Below are positions 41,513-48,876 of a stretch of 64,000 nucleotides of DNA, in pieces. The notes under the pieces are model-generated. The model saw only the letters and a program-made list of their open reading frames with translations, was not told the origin of the DNA and made no database searches. Source of the DNA: Paraburkholderia acidisoli. GTDB taxonomy: Bacteria; Pseudomonadota; Gammaproteobacteria; Burkholderiales; Burkholderiaceae. The first letter of the stretch is position 1. The number at the start of each line of letters is the position of its first letter. The stretch spans positions 1,612,001 to 1,676,000 of the forward strand of contig NZ_CP046914.1 in assembly GCF_009789675.1 (NCBI RefSeq). Reading direction: 5' to 3'. Both the position numbers and the translations under genes were made by a program.

Positions 41513-42303
41513 CGACGCATACGGCAACCGCGCCAGGCGAGTCGCGCCCGGTCGCGCTGGTCACGGGCGCCGCGCGCGGTATCGGCGCGGCCATCGCGCT
41601 GCAGCTCGCGAAGCGCGGCTTCGACGTCGCGCTCGCCGACCTGCGTTTCGACGACGGCGACGCCTTGCGCGCCAGCATCGAAGCCACGGGCGCGCGAGCC
41701 GATCTGTTCGTCGGCGATATTGCCAGGCTGGACGAGCATGAAGCGCTGCTCGCGCAAGTGCTCGCGTGGGCGGCCAAGCCGCTCGACTGCCTCGTCAACA
41801 ATGCGGGCGTCGCACCCGAACAGCGCGTCGATCTGCTGGAGATGAGCGCGGCGTCGTTCGATCGCGTGCTCGACATCAATCTGCGCGGCACGCTTTTCCT
41901 CACGCAGTGCGTGGCGCGGCATATGGCGGGCACGGCGAGCGAACACGCGCGCGCGATCGTCTCGGTGTCGTCGGTGAGCGCGGAAATGGCTTCGCCCGAA
42001 CGCGCGGAGTATTGCGTGTCGAAGGCGGGCATCGCCATGCTCACGAAGCTCTTTGCGGTGCGGCTCGCGCCGCTCGGCATCGGCGTGTTCGAAGTGCGGC
42101 CCGGCATTATCGCCACGCCGATGACGCAGGCTGTCGCGGAGAAGTACACGAAGCGCATCGAGGAGGGGCTCGTGCCCGCGGCGCGTTGGGGCCAGCCGGA
42201 AGACGTCGCGCGTGCCGTTGCGGCGCTGGCTGACGGTTCGTTCGGCTTTGCGACCGGCAGTGTCGTGAATGTCGATGGCGCGCTTTCGGTGGCGCGTTTG
42301 TAA
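41509..42303 (+). CDS. Short-chain dehydrogenase/reductase (SDR)
   Basis: The 264 residues have the classical SDR pattern: TGAARGIG cofactor motif (19-26), NNAG (97-100), and the catalytic Asn124/Ser155/Tyr168/Lys172 set (VSVSSVSAEM, YCVSK). Asp44 after strand 2 (ALADL) suggests NAD(H) preference. It has extra 13 N-terminal residues without clear role. It is translationally coupled to the ALDH and probably oxidises a sugar or hydroxy-acid intermediate. Confidence 0.9.
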   Translation: MTTHTATAPGESRPVALVTGAARGIGAAIALQLAKRGFDVALADLRFDDGDALRASIEATGARADLFVGDIARLDEHEALLAQVLAWAAKPLDCLVNNAGVAPEQRVDLLEMSAASFDRVLDINLRGTLFLTQCVARHMAGTASEHARAIVSVSSVSAEMASPERAEYCVSKAGIAMLTKLFAVRLAPLGIGVFEVRPGIIATPMTQAVAEKYTKRIEEGLVPAARWGQPEDVARAVAALADGSFGFATGSVVNVDGALSVARL

Positions 42304-42344
42304 ACGCGGCTGCAAACGCGGCAGTAAGCGCGACTAAATCACGA

Positions 42345-42366
42345 GGCGCGGCTTTCGGGCCGCGCC
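42345..42366 (+). repeat. Intercistronic hairpin between SDR and DUF993 genes
   Basis: GGCGCGGC, loop TTTCGG, GCCGCGCC form a perfect 8-bp GC-rich stem in the 135-bp gap. It is not followed by a U-run, so read-through with mRNA stabilisation or partial termination is more likely than full termination. Just upstream are degenerate repeats of ACGCGGC. Confidence 0.45.
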
Positions 42367-42438
42367 CGGCAAGCTTGAATAGCGGTGTATCGCAATCTCC
42401 CAGGCGGTTCCCGTCCGACAAGAAAAGGATTCCTAACT

Positions 42439-43605
42439 ATGAAAATGCAGTTGCCTCAGGAGGACGGGTCGTTGCTGGCTTACCACGTCAAAGGCGAGCC
42501 GGTTGGACTGGCGGTGGCGGGGCGCGCGTTCAATCGCGAAGCCTATGCGGCCGCGCACGTGGTGGTCGACCCGATCGCGTCGGGCAATTCCGGTCGCACG
42601 CCCGTCGTGATCGACTGGGACGCGACGCTCGCGTTTCGCGAGTATCTGTGGTCGCACGGCTTCAAGGTTGCCGAGGCGATGGACACCGCGCAGCGCGGCA
42701 TGGGTCTCGACTGGCCGGAGGCGCGCGAGCTGATTCAACGCAGCGTGCGGCATGCGAAGACGCGCGGCGGCGGCATCGCGTGCGGTGTGGGCACGGACCA
42801 GTTGAGCGCGGAGCGCGACTACACGCTGGCCGAGATCGAAGCGGCGTATCTCGAACAGCTCGACGTGGTAGAGGCCGAAGGGGGTGACGTCATTCTGATG
42901 GCGAGCCGCGCGCTCGCACGCGCCGCGCGAAACGCCGACGACTATCTGACGCTCTACGGGCGCTTGCTTGATCGTGCGTCGCGGCCCGTGATTCTGCATT
43001 GGCTCGGCGAAATGTTCGACCCGTCGCTGGCCGGCTATTGGGGCAGCGCGACGTTGTCGGCGGCGCTCGACACGGTTGTCACGCTTATCGCCGCGCACGC
43101 CGACAAGGTTGACGGCATCAAGGTCTCGCTGCTGGACCCGCAATGGGAAGTGGCGCTGCGGCGCCGCTTGCCGGCGTCGGTCAAGATGTACACCGGCGAC
43201 GACTTCAACTATGCGGACATGATTGCCGGCGACGAGCACGGCCACTCGCACGCGCTGCTCGGCATTTTCGACCCGATCGCCTCGGTGGCGGCGGCCGCGC
43301 TCGAACGTCTCGCGGCCGGCGACGTATCGGCGTTCCGCTCGCTGCTGGACCCGACAGTCGAGTTGTCGCGCGAGATCTTCCGCTCGCCCACGCAGTACTA
43401 CAAATCGGGCGTGGTGTTTCTCGCCTGGCTCAACGGTCATCAGGAGCATTTCTCGATGGTCGCGGGTGCGCAGTCCGCGCGCGGCGTCGCGCACTATGCA
43501 AAGGTGTTTCAGCTTGCCGATGCCTGCGGCGCATTGCGCGACCCGAATCTCGCTTGCGAACGCCTGGCCAGCTATTTGCGGGTCGCGTGCGGCATCTCGG
43601 TCTAA
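42439..43605 (+). CDS. DUF993 / dihydrodipicolinate-synthase-like protein
   Basis: The 388 residues resemble DUF993 proteins, annotated as a TIM-barrel group related to dihydrodipicolinate synthase/N-acetylneuraminate lyase. Blocks such as DWDATLAFREYLWSHGFKVAEAMDTAQRGMGLDWPEA, GGDVILMASRALARAA, RPVILHWLGEMFDPSLAGYWG, VDGIKVSLLD and SVKMYTGDDFNYADMI (Lys in both of the last two could be the Schiff-base residue) are visible. AAGGA lies nine bases before the ATG. It probably performs a retro-aldol or dehydration step on the oxidised sugar-derived intermediate. The family has little experimental work that I can name. Confidence 0.8.
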   Translation: MKMQLPQEDGSLLAYHVKGEPVGLAVAGRAFNREAYAAAHVVVDPIASGNSGRTPVVIDWDATLAFREYLWSHGFKVAEAMDTAQRGMGLDWPEARELIQRSVRHAKTRGGGIACGVGTDQLSAERDYTLAEIEAAYLEQLDVVEAEGGDVILMASRALARAARNADDYLTLYGRLLDRASRPVILHWLGEMFDPSLAGYWGSATLSAALDTVVTLIAAHADKVDGIKVSLLDPQWEVALRRRLPASVKMYTGDDFNYADMIAGDEHGHSHALLGIFDPIASVAAAALERLAAGDVSAFRSLLDPTVELSREIFRSPTQYYKSGVVFLAWLNGHQEHFSMVAGAQSARGVAHYAKVFQLADACGALRDPNLACERLASYLRVACGISV

Positions 43606-43612
43606 ACAGAAA

Positions 43613-43640
43613 GGGCGTCGGACCGAAAGATCCGACGCCC
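43613..43640. terminator. Strong hairpin after DUF993 gene (bidirectional terminator candidate)
   Basis: GGGCGTCGGA (43613-43622) and TCCGACGCCC (43631-43640) form a perfect 10-bp stem with loop CCGAAAGA, eight bases after the DUF993 stop and between convergent genes. There is no U-tract, so termination may be weak or Rho-assisted. Confidence 0.55.
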
Positions 43641-43644
43641 TGAA

Positions 43645-43705
43645 CGCTGGCCGCGAGTTCGCTGAGCGCTAGCCGCGAGTTCGCTGAGCGCTGGCCGCGT
43701 GTTCG
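43645..43705. repeat. 22-bp tandem repeat, 2.8 copies
   Basis: Units at 43645-43666, 43667-43688 (one mismatch) and a partial 43689-43705 repeat a sequence beginning CGCTGGCCGCGAGTTCG. They lie between the hairpin and the TetR stop codon region (43707). Confidence 0.8.
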
Positions 43706-43706
43706 A

Positions 43707-44390
43707 TTAAGCGGGCGGATTGCGATTGGTCAGCGCGGCCGTGACCAGCTTCACCACGTGCTGGCGACGCTCCTTCAGGAACGCGGGCTTGGCCACGCGC
43801 GAGCTGAATACAGCGGAAAGCGTCGAGCGGTTCGAGAGCGCGAAATAGCACAGACCCGCGATGTCGATGTAGAGATGCAGCGGGTCGAACGGCTCGGCGA
43901 AGGTGCCGTCCTCCACGCCTCGCGCGCTCAGGTCGGCGAGCGTTTCGAGCAACGGCGACTGGATCGCACGAATCGTCTTCGAACTCGTGATATAAGCGCC
44001 GCCATTCAAATTCTCCTGGCTCAGCAAGCCCATGAATTCGGGCTTCTCGACGTAGTAATCGAACGTGAATTCGACGAGACGCCGCACGCCGTCGAGCGGC
44101 TTCATCTCGTTCATGTGCAACGCCACCTCGGAGAGCCGCACCTGTTCGTACGCGAACTCGAGCGTCGCCACGTAGAGCTGCTCCTTGTTCTCGTAGTAGT
44201 GGTAGAGCATGCGGTGCGACATCTGCGCCTCCGCGATGATGTCGGTCACGCGCGCGCCGCCCAGCCCGAAGCGCGAGAAGTGGCTCATGCCGGCAAGCAG
44301 CAGGCGCTTGCGGCTTTCCTCCGGATTGCGCTTGCGCGGCTCAGTGCCTTGTTCCTCGCTCGATCGGCTGACGGCAGGTCTATTTTTCAT
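43707..44390 (-). CDS. TetR/AcrR-family transcriptional regulator
   Basis: The 227 residues start at ATG 44390 with AGGAAAG upstream. The N-terminal helix-turn-helix lies at about 25-72 (ESRKRLLLAGMSHFSRFGLGGARVTDIIAEAQMSHRMLYHYYENKEQLYVA pattern), followed by an all-helical ligand domain with FTFDYYVEKPEFMGLLSQEN. It is the only regulator between 33 and 46.6 kb and is therefore the best candidate for binding the three 21-bp sites. Its own promoter lacks a copy of the site, so it is probably not autoregulated through it. Confidence 0.88.
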   Translation of the reverse strand: MKNRPAVSRSSEEQGTEPRKRNPEESRKRLLLAGMSHFSRFGLGGARVTDIIAEAQMSHRMLYHYYENKEQLYVATLEFAYEQVRLSEVALHMNEMKPLDGVRRLVEFTFDYYVEKPEFMGLLSQENLNGGAYITSSKTIRAIQSPLLETLADLSARGVEDGTFAEPFDPLHLYIDIAGLCYFALSNRSTLSAVFSSRVAKPAFLKERRQHVVKLVTAALTNRNPPA

Positions 44391-44441
44391 ATGCTTTCCT
44401 GCGGGGCGTAGGTGAGGGACGATGCCTGACGCGCTGCGTGC

Positions 44442-44876
44442 TCAGGCGTTTTCGACCCACTTGAGAATATGGTTGGCCACGACGGCGACCGATCCGTCTT
44501 CGGTCGTGATCTCGATGTTGGCCACCGAGCGCCGTTTGACCGTATCGATCTCGCTGATCGTATAAGTGACGGTTACTGTATCACCGATACGCACCCCTTT
44601 CAGGAAGCGGATGCGATCGTAGCCCAGCGAGACCGGGACTTCCTTCGCCGAATTGCGGGTTTTCGCGCAGGCCATGGTCGAGCACGCGGACATGTACCCG
44701 ACCAGCAACGCGCCGTGTGCGATGCGACCGCCGTAAGGCGTTTGCTTCATCGCCGCTTCGTCCACATGGTTCGGCGAAAGATCGCCCGTAATGCCTGCGA
44801 AAAGATAAACGTCCGACTCCGAAACCGTCTTGCGGAACACGAAGGTTTCACCGATCTCTACGTAAAAAGCTGTCAT
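44442..44876 (-). CDS. MaoC/PhaJ-like hot-dog (R)-hydratase
   Basis: The 144 residues match the MaoC dehydratase family with the hydratase-2 motif AGITGDLSPNHVDE (catalytic Asp32 and His37), then GRIAHGALLVGYMSA. Such enzymes hydrate enoyl-CoA or unsaturated CoA thioesters. It lies 101 bp downstream of the CoA-transferase on the same strand; the gap holds the 14-bp repeats. A role on a CoA ester made by that transferase is likely. Confidence 0.87.
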   Translation of the reverse strand: MTAFYVEIGETFVFRKTVSESDVYLFAGITGDLSPNHVDEAAMKQTPYGGRIAHGALLVGYMSACSTMACAKTRNSAKEVPVSLGYDRIRFLKGVRIGDTVTVTYTISEIDTVKRRSVANIEITTEDGSVAVVANHILKWVENA

Positions 44877-44914
44877 GGAAAAGGCTCGTCTTGAAGGGAG
44901 GGCAGATCGATTAC

Positions 44915-44996
44915 ATGCGAGTCAATACGCGTGAGTCAATACGCGTGAGTCAATGCGCGTGATTCAGTACGCGTGAGTCAGTACGCGTGAGTCAGT
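44915..44996. repeat. 14-bp tandem repeat spanning the 3' end of the CoA-transferase gene
   Basis: Unit ACGCGTGAGTCAAT: a 12-nt partial copy (44915-44926) and five 14-nt units (44927-44940, 44941-44954, 44955-44968, 44969-44982, 44983-44996), two exact pairs and one diverged copy. The stop codon of the CoA-transferase (44978-44980) lies inside the fourth unit. Confidence 0.9.
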
Positions 44997-46537
44997 GCGT
45001 CGCTCGATGCGAACAGCGCGGCGTCCATCGGTTTGGGCGAACGCACGATCGGCGTGAAGGCCATGCGGTCGAGAATGTCGCGCTGGATATCGACACCGGG
45101 CGCGACTTCGATCAGTTCGATGCCTTCCGCCGTGAGACGGAACACCGCGCGTTCGGTCACGTACGTCACCTGCTGCCCGCGCCGGATCGCTTCGGCGCCG
45201 GAGAAGGTGATGCCCGACACGTGCTCGACGAGCTTCGGAATCTGGCCGTGCGAGGCGATGGTCAACTGGCCGTCCGCCGCGTGAACCTTGAGCCCCTTGG
45301 CCGCGAAACTGCCGCAAAACACGATGCTGCGCGCGCCCTGCGTGATGTCGATGAAGCCGCCGGGGCCGCTCATGCGCCCCGCGATATGCGAGACGTTGAC
45401 GTTGCCGTGGCCGTCCATCTCCGCCATGCCGAGGAAGGTCTGATCGAGTCCGCCGCCGCTGTACAGATCAAATTGCGCCGCGGAGGAAACGATCGCCGAG
45501 GGATTGCGCGCGATGCCGAACAAGTCGCCCGTCATCAGCGAGCCGTTGTGCAAACCTTGTTCGACGGTGAACCAGTACTCGCCTTTGGCGCCGCGCTGCG
45601 CGATGAGCGCGGCGACGTCGGCCGACATGCCGAAGCCGAAGTTGAGTGTGGAGCCCGGCACGAGTTCCTGCGCGGCGCGCCCGGCGATGATGCGGCGCAT
45701 GGCGTCGGAGAAGTCTGGCATGGGCGGATGTTCGTCGGACTGCACGAGGCCCGCGAGCGAGAGATCGTAGTCGCCGAAATAGGTTTGCATCTGCTCGGGG
45801 CACACCACGATGGCATCGACCAGGTTGCCGGGAATGGACACTTCGCGCGGACGAATCGTGCCGCGCGGCACGATCTCGCGCACCTGCGCGATCACCTTGC
45901 CGCCGCAGTTGTGCGCGGCGAGCGCGACGTTGTAGGCGTCGAGATCGGCGGGTTCCTCGATCGCGCTGATGTTGCCGTCTTCGTCGGCCACGGTGCCGCG
46001 CACGAGCCCGATGTCGACCTTGAACGGCTTGTAGCGCAGATATTCGCGGCCGTCGATGGTGGCGAGTTCGACGATTTCCTCGGTGGTGTTCGCATTGACG
46101 CGGCCGCCGCCCAGTCGCGGATCGACGAATGTGCCCAGCCCGACGTGCGTGAAGAGGCCGGGGCGGCCCGCGCCGATTTCGCGCACGAGATGAACGATCG
46201 CGCCGCTCGGCAGGCAATACGCCTCGATTTCGCCGTCGCGCGCCATGTCCAGCATCTTCGGCGACCACGTCCAGTGCCCGCCGATCACGCGTTTGACCAT
46301 GCCTTCGTGCGCGAAGCGGTTGGTGCCTTTCGCCGATTTGTCGCCGATACCGAGCGCGTGAACCAGCGTGAGTTGCGCGGGATGGCCGGTTTTGAGAAAC
46401 GCCGCCTCGAAGCCGGCGAGGAGTTCATCGGGTTCGAGCAGGCCACCGCCCGAGCCCGTGGTCACGACGGTGGCGCCGTCTCCCACGCTGGCCAGCCAGC
46501 CGGCAAGTTCGGACTGTGCCAGTACGGTTTTTTTCAT
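44978..46537 (-). CDS. Acyl-CoA:acetate/3-ketoacid CoA-transferase (fused alpha-beta, YdiF type)
   Basis: The 519 residues start at ATG 46537 with GGAG five bases upstream. N- and C-terminal halves correspond to the two subunits of family I CoA-transferases. The catalytic Glu326 is in FTVEQGLHNG, and GMSADVAALIAQRG plus the GGGLDQTFLGMAEMDGHGNVNVS block are typical of YdiF/propionate CoA-transferases. It moves CoA between short acyl or 3-oxo acids. The last codons (ALTHAY) come from a 14-bp tandem repeat. The third copy of the 21-bp site lies 63 bp upstream, linking it to the GMC/ABC regulon. Confidence 0.92.
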   Translation of the reverse strand: MKKTVLAQSELAGWLASVGDGATVVTTGSGGGLLEPDELLAGFEAAFLKTGHPAQLTLVHALGIGDKSAKGTNRFAHEGMVKRVIGGHWTWSPKMLDMARDGEIEAYCLPSGAIVHLVREIGAGRPGLFTHVGLGTFVDPRLGGGRVNANTTEEIVELATIDGREYLRYKPFKVDIGLVRGTVADEDGNISAIEEPADLDAYNVALAAHNCGGKVIAQVREIVPRGTIRPREVSIPGNLVDAIVVCPEQMQTYFGDYDLSLAGLVQSDEHPPMPDFSDAMRRIIAGRAAQELVPGSTLNFGFGMSADVAALIAQRGAKGEYWFTVEQGLHNGSLMTGDLFGIARNPSAIVSSAAQFDLYSGGGLDQTFLGMAEMDGHGNVNVSHIAGRMSGPGGFIDITQGARSIVFCGSFAAKGLKVHAADGQLTIASHGQIPKLVEHVSGITFSGAEAIRRGQQVTYVTERAVFRLTAEGIELIEVAPGVDIQRDILDRMAFTPIVRSPKPMDAALFASSDALTHAY

Positions 46538-46599
46538 TGCGTCTCCAAGGCGAAATCGTGGCGCACGCCCGAGTGTTCGAGGCGACCGGGTGCGGCCGT

Positions 46600-46620
46600 A
46601 AGTAAAAATTTTGTACACTT
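46600..46620. promoter_or_regulatory. 21-bp regulon site, copy 3 (CoA-transferase promoter, inverted)
   Basis: On the minus strand: AAGTGTACAAAATT then TTTACTT, one base different from copy 2. It follows directly after the predicted -10 box of the leftward CoA-transferase promoter, the same geometry as copy 2. Confidence 0.78.
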
Positions 46621-46649
46621 AGGGTAATGCGAAGCCGGCATTTCGTCAA
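46621..46649 (-). promoter_or_regulatory. Predicted CoA-transferase promoter
   Basis: On the minus strand TTGACG (46649-46644) and TACCCT (46626-46621) are 17 bp apart. Transcription would begin inside the 21-bp site, so a bound repressor would block it. The remainder of the 46538-46853 gap holds no recognisable gene. Confidence 0.55.
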
Positions 46650-46853
46650 TTGGAGATGGCTTGGTGCCTGCATCGAACGGCTGCGGCGATTCGTGGTCTC
46701 GAACAGCGTGCGGGACGGTTCGACGCGCTGGAGGCATGAACGATGGCTGCCATTGCATCCGGTGCGTTCGCAGGCGTTAATTGGCCGCTGGCAGTCCGGA
46801 GTTGATTTCGTGAATTGCAGGACGATATGATTGCAATAACGAACGGAGGCCCC

Positions 46854-47045
46854 ATGAAAGTCATACGCAGCAAGCGACTCGAAACCGTGCTGAAGGACCC
46901 CAAGGCCGCCGAGCAACTGCGTGCCTTTCTGGCTTCGGCCTCGCTCGCGCGGCCGAGCGATGTGGAAATCACAGTCCGGGACGCCAACGGTAACGCCGTG
47001 CGCTATCAGCCCAAACTCGTTCGCGTTGCGGGTTCGGACGCATGA
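46854..47045 (+). CDS. Small hypothetical protein (63 aa) paired with membrane protein
   Basis: The 63 residues start at ATG 46854 behind a strong GGAGG at four bases. Sequence pattern: basic N-terminus MKVIRSKRLETVLKDPKAAEQL, a helix AFLASASLARPSDVEI, then a strand-rich TVRDANGNAVRYQPKLVR. No family was recognised. The stop overlaps the start of the membrane protein gene (ATGA at 47042), so the two are translationally coupled. It may bind the membrane protein or regulate it; this is inference. Confidence 0.7.
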   Translation: MKVIRSKRLETVLKDPKAAEQLRAFLASASLARPSDVEITVRDANGNAVRYQPKLVRVAGSDA

Positions 47046-47836
47046 ACGTCGCCTTTCCGGCGCTATTCATCTTCCTCGTCGTTCTTCCCGGTTTTCTGTT
47101 CCGCCAGTTCTTTCAACGCAACGAAGTGCGTACCTTCGATCACGCGCCGTTCAGCGCGGTGGTGTTGAAGGCCGTGCTGTGTGCGTTCGTGTTCGACGCA
47201 GCCGGTGCCGTCGCGGCCCATGTGGCGGGGTACGAAATCGAATTGGGCGACATCGTTCGCCTGCTTGTCGGTGGCCCGGCGTCGCTCGACGATCTGAACG
47301 GCCGTCTCGCGTGGCTCAACGCCCATCCGCTCGCGGGGTCGGGATACTTCGTGTTCACGAACGGTCTCGCGCTCGTGGCGGCCTTCGTGTGGCGCGGCGC
47401 GGTGCAACGCTGGCAGCTCGATCGGTCGGGGCACCGGCTCGCGCGCCTGACACGCGGCGATGCGCCCTGGTACTACCTGTTCGCTGGGCTCGATCATCCA
47501 AAAGAGGACGCCATCGACGGGGCGATGATCGCGGCGGTGGTCGAGTTCCGCGAGGGAACGTTCCTGTTCACGGGCATACTCGACGACTACGAAGTGAATG
47601 CCGACGGGCAACTCGACCGGCTCATGCTGATTCAGGCGCAGCGCAGGCGGCTGGAAAGCGACCGCAAGTACGACGCGGCGAGCGATCAGTTCATCGACGA
47701 CGCGACGCGCTTTTATCCCATCGCCGGCGACGTCTTCGTGCTGCGCTACGACGAGCTCAAGACGCTCAATGTCACCTACCTTTCTCTCGAGCCGCAAAGC
47801 CGTCCGGTTCCGCATGATGCGGCCGACGCGGCGTAG
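47042..47836 (+). CDS. Membrane protein of unknown function with cytoplasmic domain
   Basis: The 264 residues begin with a hydrophobic segment (FPALFIFLVVLPGFLFRQFF), a second (FSAVVLKAVLCAFVFDAAGAVAAHVAG) and a third (GYFVFTNGLALVAAFVWRGAV), followed from about residue 125 by a soluble part (DAPWYYLFAGLDHPKEDAIDGAMIAAVVEFREGTFLFTGILDDYEVN pattern) that looks like a small beta-rich domain. The early LPGF motif recalls the DUF6338-type group, but I cannot confirm that. It is coupled to a 63-residue protein upstream. Function unknown. Confidence 0.7.
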   Translation: MNVAFPALFIFLVVLPGFLFRQFFQRNEVRTFDHAPFSAVVLKAVLCAFVFDAAGAVAAHVAGYEIELGDIVRLLVGGPASLDDLNGRLAWLNAHPLAGSGYFVFTNGLALVAAFVWRGAVQRWQLDRSGHRLARLTRGDAPWYYLFAGLDHPKEDAIDGAMIAAVVEFREGTFLFTGILDDYEVNADGQLDRLMLIQAQRRRLESDRKYDAASDQFIDDATRFYPIAGDVFVLRYDELKTLNVTYLSLEPQSRPVPHDAADAA

Positions 47837-48045
47837 CGCATGCGAGCCGGGTTCGAACGCCAAGCGCCCGCGCGCCAGCGAGCGAAGGTCTGCCGTATGG
47901 GTTGATGCCGATTAAACGCCGCAGGCCGTGGCTAACCGCAGGTTTAGACAGGCTTGGGAATAAACGGGAAGGGACGAGGGCGTTGATTTGAACGGTGCCG
48001 TGAAGACGCGCTTCGCGGACCGGATTGATTCAGGCGGGCGCAACG

Positions 48046-48252
48046 TCAGCTGCTGAGTTCCGAACTGTTTCTCTCGGCCACCAGTTGCGCAATACGCAGT
48101 TCTCCGATCGCGCCGCTCCACGCCGTCACCCAGCGCGAGGCGCTGAGCTTTTCTTCCGGTTCGTCCGCGTCGATCAGGCGTCCCATGGCCTTGTGAAGCC
48201 GCGTGATGGCATAAGCCCTGCGTTGCGCATCGGTTTCTAACGAAGGATTCAC
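48046..48252 (-). CDS. Small hypothetical protein (68 aa)
   Basis: The frame starts at GTG 48252 with AAAGG seven bases upstream and is helix-rich (RRAYAITRLHKAMGRLIDADEPEEKL, TAWSGAIGELRIAQLVAERN). Codon use agrees with the genome. It stands alone between the membrane protein gene and a gene-poor stretch, with a 209-bp empty gap at 47837-48045. No family was recognised. Confidence 0.5.
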   Translation of the reverse strand: MNPSLETDAQRRAYAITRLHKAMGRLIDADEPEEKLSASRWVTAWSGAIGELRIAQLVAERNSSELSS

Positions 48253-48514
48253 AATATCGCCTTTCAGAATGCTATTTGAAATGATCTGATGAATCTAACG
48301 TATCACGCGGGCGAAGCGAACGAATAAGACGAATGGCCGCAGAACCTCCAGGCCCATTCTTGACAATTCTGTGACGTCATTGCCCGCGACGATTCTCAGT
48401 GGCCATTAGCACGCCGTCAACGGGAAAAATTAGCGCGGGAATTGCGCAGCATAGCGATCGATTTAGCGCTCGATCACCTTTTAGCCGTCTCCCGCCACGT
48501 GATTGGCCGCCGCA

Positions 48515-48720
48515 CAAAAAGAGGCCGCACGAACGTGCGGCCTTGCCAATACAACCCTCTGGGGGCTTTTCCCGAGGGCGTATTGCGAATCTAGCGCGCC
48601 AACAGCGACTGTGCGTTCAGCGTGCACGCGAATGCGGTGGCAAAGCAACATGCGTGATGCGACCGACATGGCACAAGCGGCAACCCGCTCCGGAAAAACC
48701 CGAGTTTCTTATGCAAATGG
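48515..48720 (-). ncRNA. Candidate small RNA ending in an intrinsic terminator (5' end not defined)
   Basis: Reading leftwards, a 39-nt stem-loop (48585-48547: CAATAC and CCCTC pair with GAGGG and GTATTG) is followed at once by a perfect terminator hairpin and U-run. About 135 nt before it contain no convincing gene: the one open frame, 48481-48669, lacks a ribosome site and family features. The 5' boundary given is a guess; no clear promoter was found. Alternatively this is the 3' UTR of an unrecognised short gene. Confidence 0.35.
48516..48543 (-). terminator. Rho-independent terminator (minus strand)
   Basis: AGGCCGCACG (48522-48531), AA, CGTGCGGCCT (48534-48543) form a perfect 10-bp stem; on the minus strand it is followed by CTTTTTG (U-run at 48520-48516). 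No annotated leftward gene ends here. Confidence 0.75.
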
Positions 48721-48876
48721 AATGAATCGGCCCATTCCCCACACAACAAATTTCGAATTTTTATTCGGGTTTCCTCGCTGACACGATTTAGTCAGTTGAG
48801 AAATTTTTTCCGATCGTATAACGTCGAGTCAGCGGCTGAGGGCAGGGTCGCAAAGATAGAACCTGAGAGACACACA

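Larger units (their letters stand above)
48253..48876. other. 624-bp gene-poor region with terminator and hairpins
   Basis: No convincing protein gene is visible. It is less GC-rich than its surroundings. The centre holds two adjacent hairpins (48522-48543 and 48547-48585) that look like the end of a leftward non-coding transcript. The right end holds the AT-rich promoter region of the 99-residue gene. Confidence 0.6.

Noticed and set aside
43613..43640. Reading the hairpin as a classical intrinsic terminator
   Set aside because: No U-tract follows on either strand, so it is listed only as a candidate.
46627..46830. Plus-strand 67-codon frame in the CoA-transferase upstream region
   Set aside because: No ribosome site; composition is Arg/Trp-rich and overlaps the predicted promoter of the divergent gene.
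47912..48121. Minus-strand 69-codon frame overlapping the 68-residue gene
   Set aside because: No ribosome site and no protein-like pattern; the overlapping frame 48046-48252 has better start context and composition.
48481..48669. Minus-strand 62-codon frame across the terminator region
   Set aside because: It runs through a perfect terminator stem and U-run, lacks a ribosome site and looks non-coding.
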